Shown: positions 61,048 through 64,000 of the stretch, one piece after another
Position numbering within the stretch: position 1 is the stretch's first letter
How the letters are laid out: each line of letters opens with the position of its first letter
Assembly (NCBI GenBank): GCA_946803715.1
Contig: CAMPET010000127.1
Coordinates: 4,452-68,451 of the forward strand
Direction of reading: 5' to 3'
Length of the DNA stretch: 64,000 nucleotides
Source of the DNA: Beroe ovata
Taxonomy: Eukaryota > Ctenophora > Nuda > Beroida > Beroidae
Position numbers and translations under genes: made by a program
Notes under the pieces: generated by a model
Told to the model about the DNA's origin: nothing
Database searches by the model: none
The model's input: only the letters and a program-made list of their open reading frames with translations

Positions 61048-61168
61048 TTGTCAGATGTAACCTGACCTGTTTCTCGCGCGCCTTCATTGAAGGCCGAAAC
61101 CTGTTTCGGCCTTCGATGAAGGCGCGCGCGCCGCGCGCGAGAAACTGAGGTCAGATAAAATCTGACAA
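61048..61168. mobile_element. hAT-type MITE, TTGTCAG family, full copy
   Basis: 121-bp palindromic element from TTGTCAGATGTAACCTGACC to AGGTCAGATAAAATCTGACAA with GCGCGC-rich inner arms and an AAGGCCGAAACC/GGTTTCGGCCTT-like core. Flanked by an exact 8-bp duplication CACAAAAT (61040-61047, 61169-61176). Its ends are clearly related to those of the TTGCCGG family. Confidence 0.88.
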
Positions 61169-61595
61169 CACAAAATGCAATTTTACACAGAATGTCGAAA
61201 AATTCTTGCAAGAATTTTAAAGTCAAATGGTAAAAGCTGTCATCATAAATGTCATGCAACAAAGACCCCCTTTTACAATTTTGCTATAAGTTGATTGATA
61301 CTTTGCTTTCTATGTACAATTGAATGTTATGCCTTGAGTCACCTGGTCACACTGATAGGTGATGAATTTCTGTTTCAAAATAATGGAGCTGATTGGTTAA
61401 ATTGCTGAATTTTCAGCATAGACAATAAAAATTTGTTTATTGTAAAATCCTTTTTGTTATCAGAGATGACGATGAGTTCATAACAGTGATCCAATCAGTC
61501 ATTGGCTACTAAATATTTGTTAATCCCACAAAAGTTTTGACAACACTAAATCTTTCAAGTTTTATAGGTTTTGCTTCACCTATGGTCACTTGGCT

Positions 61596-64000
61596 ATGTG
61601 TACCAGTTCTGAAGTACTACCAACACCAGATGATGCCAGGCCAGAAATACCCATTGATGAGTTCACTGCAGCTGCACTTGGCCTCTCAGATACTGTGAAA
61701 AAATACATAACAGATGGATTGAATGTCAATAAGAGTAATATTGAAGGATGGACAATGCTTCAGTATGCATCATTTATTGGTCATACTAACCTAGTAAACA
61801 TGCTTCTAGAAAGTGGAGCAGATCCAAACAAGGGCACCTGTCCTCCACTCATGCTAGCTGCTAGGTTTGTGAATTGATAATAATTTATGAAGTGGATAGT
61901 TGTCAAAGTGACTTATGTTGCAACATCTGGATTGGATTCAATTAGGGGTTTAGATGAGCAAAATGTTCTTCAGCATGAAATCTATTTCAGGTGTGGTAAT
62001 GAGCCAATATTGATAGCACTTATGAGTAAGAATGCGTCATTAGAGCAAGTTGACAACTCAGGACTGACTGCTTTACAGCACGCTGTTACTTGTGGACAGG
62101 TAATTCAAATATCATTAGAATTCATAATCCTGCCCAATAAGACCCAAAAATATAGATAATCGATATGTCCAACATATAAATTGGATACACTGAATTATCA
62201 GGATGGTTCAGTGGCCGTTCTTTTGAGACATTCAAAAAGGAAATCACCATCAGAAAGCAATGTTTTGCTCCATAGTGCTGTGAGCCATGCTAATGTTGGT
62301 GTGCTGAAGTAAGTTTCTGTGCAGTTTCAATCTATCCCATAATTCATTTAGTTCAGAATTGGCCAATGGCCACTAGTCATCATATTCCCTAACTGGAGGT
62401 ATGTATGATATAACAAAAAACTTCAGAGCACTTCTGGATGGTGGTCTGGTTCCTAGTCCTGCTACTAGACTCTCAATGATTGAAATTTCCCAATCTCGTG
62501 GAGACAATGAACTTCTCCAACTGGTTGTTTCATGTGGGAATTCTCCACCACAATCTCGACTTACTGACCATGACACTTCAACAAGATACCTACAAAGAGG
62601 TTATCATTACTGTAACACGAATTCTCAGAGATATACTAAACACCTCTATACTAAACTTTTTATGCATGATTAATCAGGTCCCATGGAGATACAAAAGTTG
62701 ATGCAACAGTCTAGGACCCCTCCTAACAGACGGTTACAGCTTGGCCTTGGAACAGGACAGTGCATAGGGATGCCTACAGCTGGGAGTCCTGTATTGAGTC
62801 CAGCAAATATTGTTCCAGGTTCTTTGCCCCAGCGCAGCATGGTTCCAGGGGCTGTTAGTTCAGGAGGTCATTCTCCAGGAAACATGACACCTGAGTCAAT
62901 GACACCAGGGAGTATAGTTCCAGGCTTGAGGATGGGTCTCAATTCTCTCAGTCCTAGCTCCCAACAACCTCATCCTGTTTTTAATCCACCTACGTTCTCA
63001 TCGGTTAGCTTTGAGCATTCACTTTCTTTGAAATTAAATTGTATTATTCTCCTGGTTCTTACTAGAATGCTCATCCTCAAATAATAACAGTTGATTTGTT
63101 AGCACCGTAGGTGGAGGAAGTATTGAAATACTTGAAACTAGAGAAATATAGCCCCCACTTTGAAAGAGAAGACATCGATATGCAGACATTCCTTACCCTG
63201 ACTGATACAGATCTCAAGGCTATCGCTATAGATTTGTTAGGTACGTAATCCCCAATTTCTTACTCACATAGGCACCTACTGGTGATCCAACGACCTGGGT
63301 TGACTGAAGCACCTTTTTATCTTCTTTGTTGATAAACTGTCGAATTCCTCCAGGCCCCCGGAAGAAGATTCTGAACTACATCAAGGTGGCACAGCACAAC
63401 AGCACGGATAGTGCTGTGATGGAGCTACAGAAGGCCCTGCTTGCCGAGCAGCACAATGTGATGGCTCTCAAAGAGCAAATCAAACTGGAGAGGGAGAATG
63501 AGGGCAAAAACCAACAAATCATGCAGGTTACATACATCTTCAATTCATTGATCAAAAGCAGCAACTCCATATTTTGACGTGTTTCATATTTCAGACACTG
63601 TTTTTGACGTACCAGAACGTTAAAGACAGTAAAGAAAAGATTCTTACGTCACTCACTAATGCCAGCTTCATCGTTCAGAACTTACGTGAGTATGCTATTG
63701 TATCACCTAAGACTAGTGAAGGCAGACCATTGAGTTAATTGCGGTGAATCATGCTTATCAAAACGTCATCCTTAGTCAGCCGTAGCGTGGTATAAGAAAA
63801 CTCATTTTTTTTAATCACATGTTTTTGATTTGATGATTTATCACACTCGATTTTTCCTTAATTTCAATTGCACACACTTCTTCCTATGATCAGAAGAAGA
63901 GCTCAGTGCCTGCAAGGACAAACTGCCTCGCTACAGCAACAATTTTAGCAACAGTTACAACAACTCGAGCAACCTTAGCAACAGTCACAGCAGCTCCCAG
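61596..64000 (+). CDS. ANKS3: ANKS3, ankyrin-repeat and SAM protein (3' end outside window)
   Basis: Scaffold protein of the ANKS3/ANKS6 nephronophthisis-type ciliary module. Exons: 61596-61864, 61991-62099, 62202-62308, 62427-62599, 62678-63003, 63111-63240, 63354-63526, 63595-63685, and 63894 to beyond the window; phases agree. Four or five ankyrin repeats (GWTMLQYASFIGHTNLVNML, SGADPNKGTCPPLMLAAR, GLTALQHAVTCGQ), then a Pro/Ser/Gly linker with SPGN/MTPxS repeats, a SAM domain in exons 6-7 (LKLEKYSPHFEREDIDMQTF, LTLTDTDLKAIAIDLLGPRK), and a coiled coil. The SAM sequence fits ANKS3 better than ANKS6. The start is uncertain: the frame is open upstream of Met 61596. The visible end is an Asn/Ser-rich tract. 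Confidence 0.87.

Overview
The window is nuclear DNA from an invertebrate animal. Its genes are split by short GT-AG introns, it is rich in small palindromic transposons and microsatellites, and it encodes animal proteins such as TMEM214, calaxin, ANKS3 and TUBGCP2. High gene density, short introns, AT-rich spacers and a plant-type FAAH point to an early-branching animal. A sponge is my best guess, but the sequence does not prove it. Eight ambiguous-base positions and one run of about 500 N mark a draft assembly.

Layout. TMEM214 (about 1674-5293, minus) and an intronless NEMF/Rqc2 gene (5664-8546, minus) come first. A repeat-rich spacer (8.6-12.9 kb) follows, with duplicated retroelement remnants. 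SENP1/2-type SUMO protease (12932-15550, plus) faces calaxin/EFCAB1 (16589-18974, minus). FAAH (20341-22723, plus) is followed by the M17 aminopeptidase NPEPL1 (23085-31241, plus). One NPEPL1 intron holds a 579-codon unrecognised ORF on the same strand. One or two unrecognised minus-strand genes occupy 31699-36739 around the N run. A transposon-dense zone (36-42.4 kb) leads to an atypical Ras-like GTPase (42497-44909, plus). After another empty stretch come five plus-strand genes: a penta-EF-hand protein with a duplicated exon (48168-50389), NDUFA8 (50763-51572), TUBGCP2 (52091-57594), COQ3 (58072-60197) and ANKS3 (61596 to past the window end).

The genes are mostly unrelated housekeeping functions: ribosome quality control (NEMF), SUMO removal, lipid amide hydrolysis, peptidase, complex I (NDUFA8), ubiquinone synthesis (COQ3) and microtubule nucleation (TUBGCP2). 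Two have ciliary links (calaxin, ANKS3). NDUFA8 and COQ3 both serve the respiratory chain, but nothing in the sequence shows co-regulation.

Most notable items: (1) an equal-length 110-nt exon pair in the penta-EF-hand gene, 44 bases apart, arranged so that only one can be used; (2) a Ras-like GTPase with Ala, Ser and Leu at the Ras 12, 13 and 61 positions; (3) a family of hAT-type MITEs with GCGCGC-rich inverted repeats and exact 8-bp target duplications; (4) a 971-bp foldback element built of GTCCATT motifs, also with an 8-bp target duplication; (5) signs that two local duplications are uncollapsed haplotypes joined at single N bases. Exon boundaries were inferred by eye from splice consensus, reading phase and remembered family similarity. 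No alignment was run.
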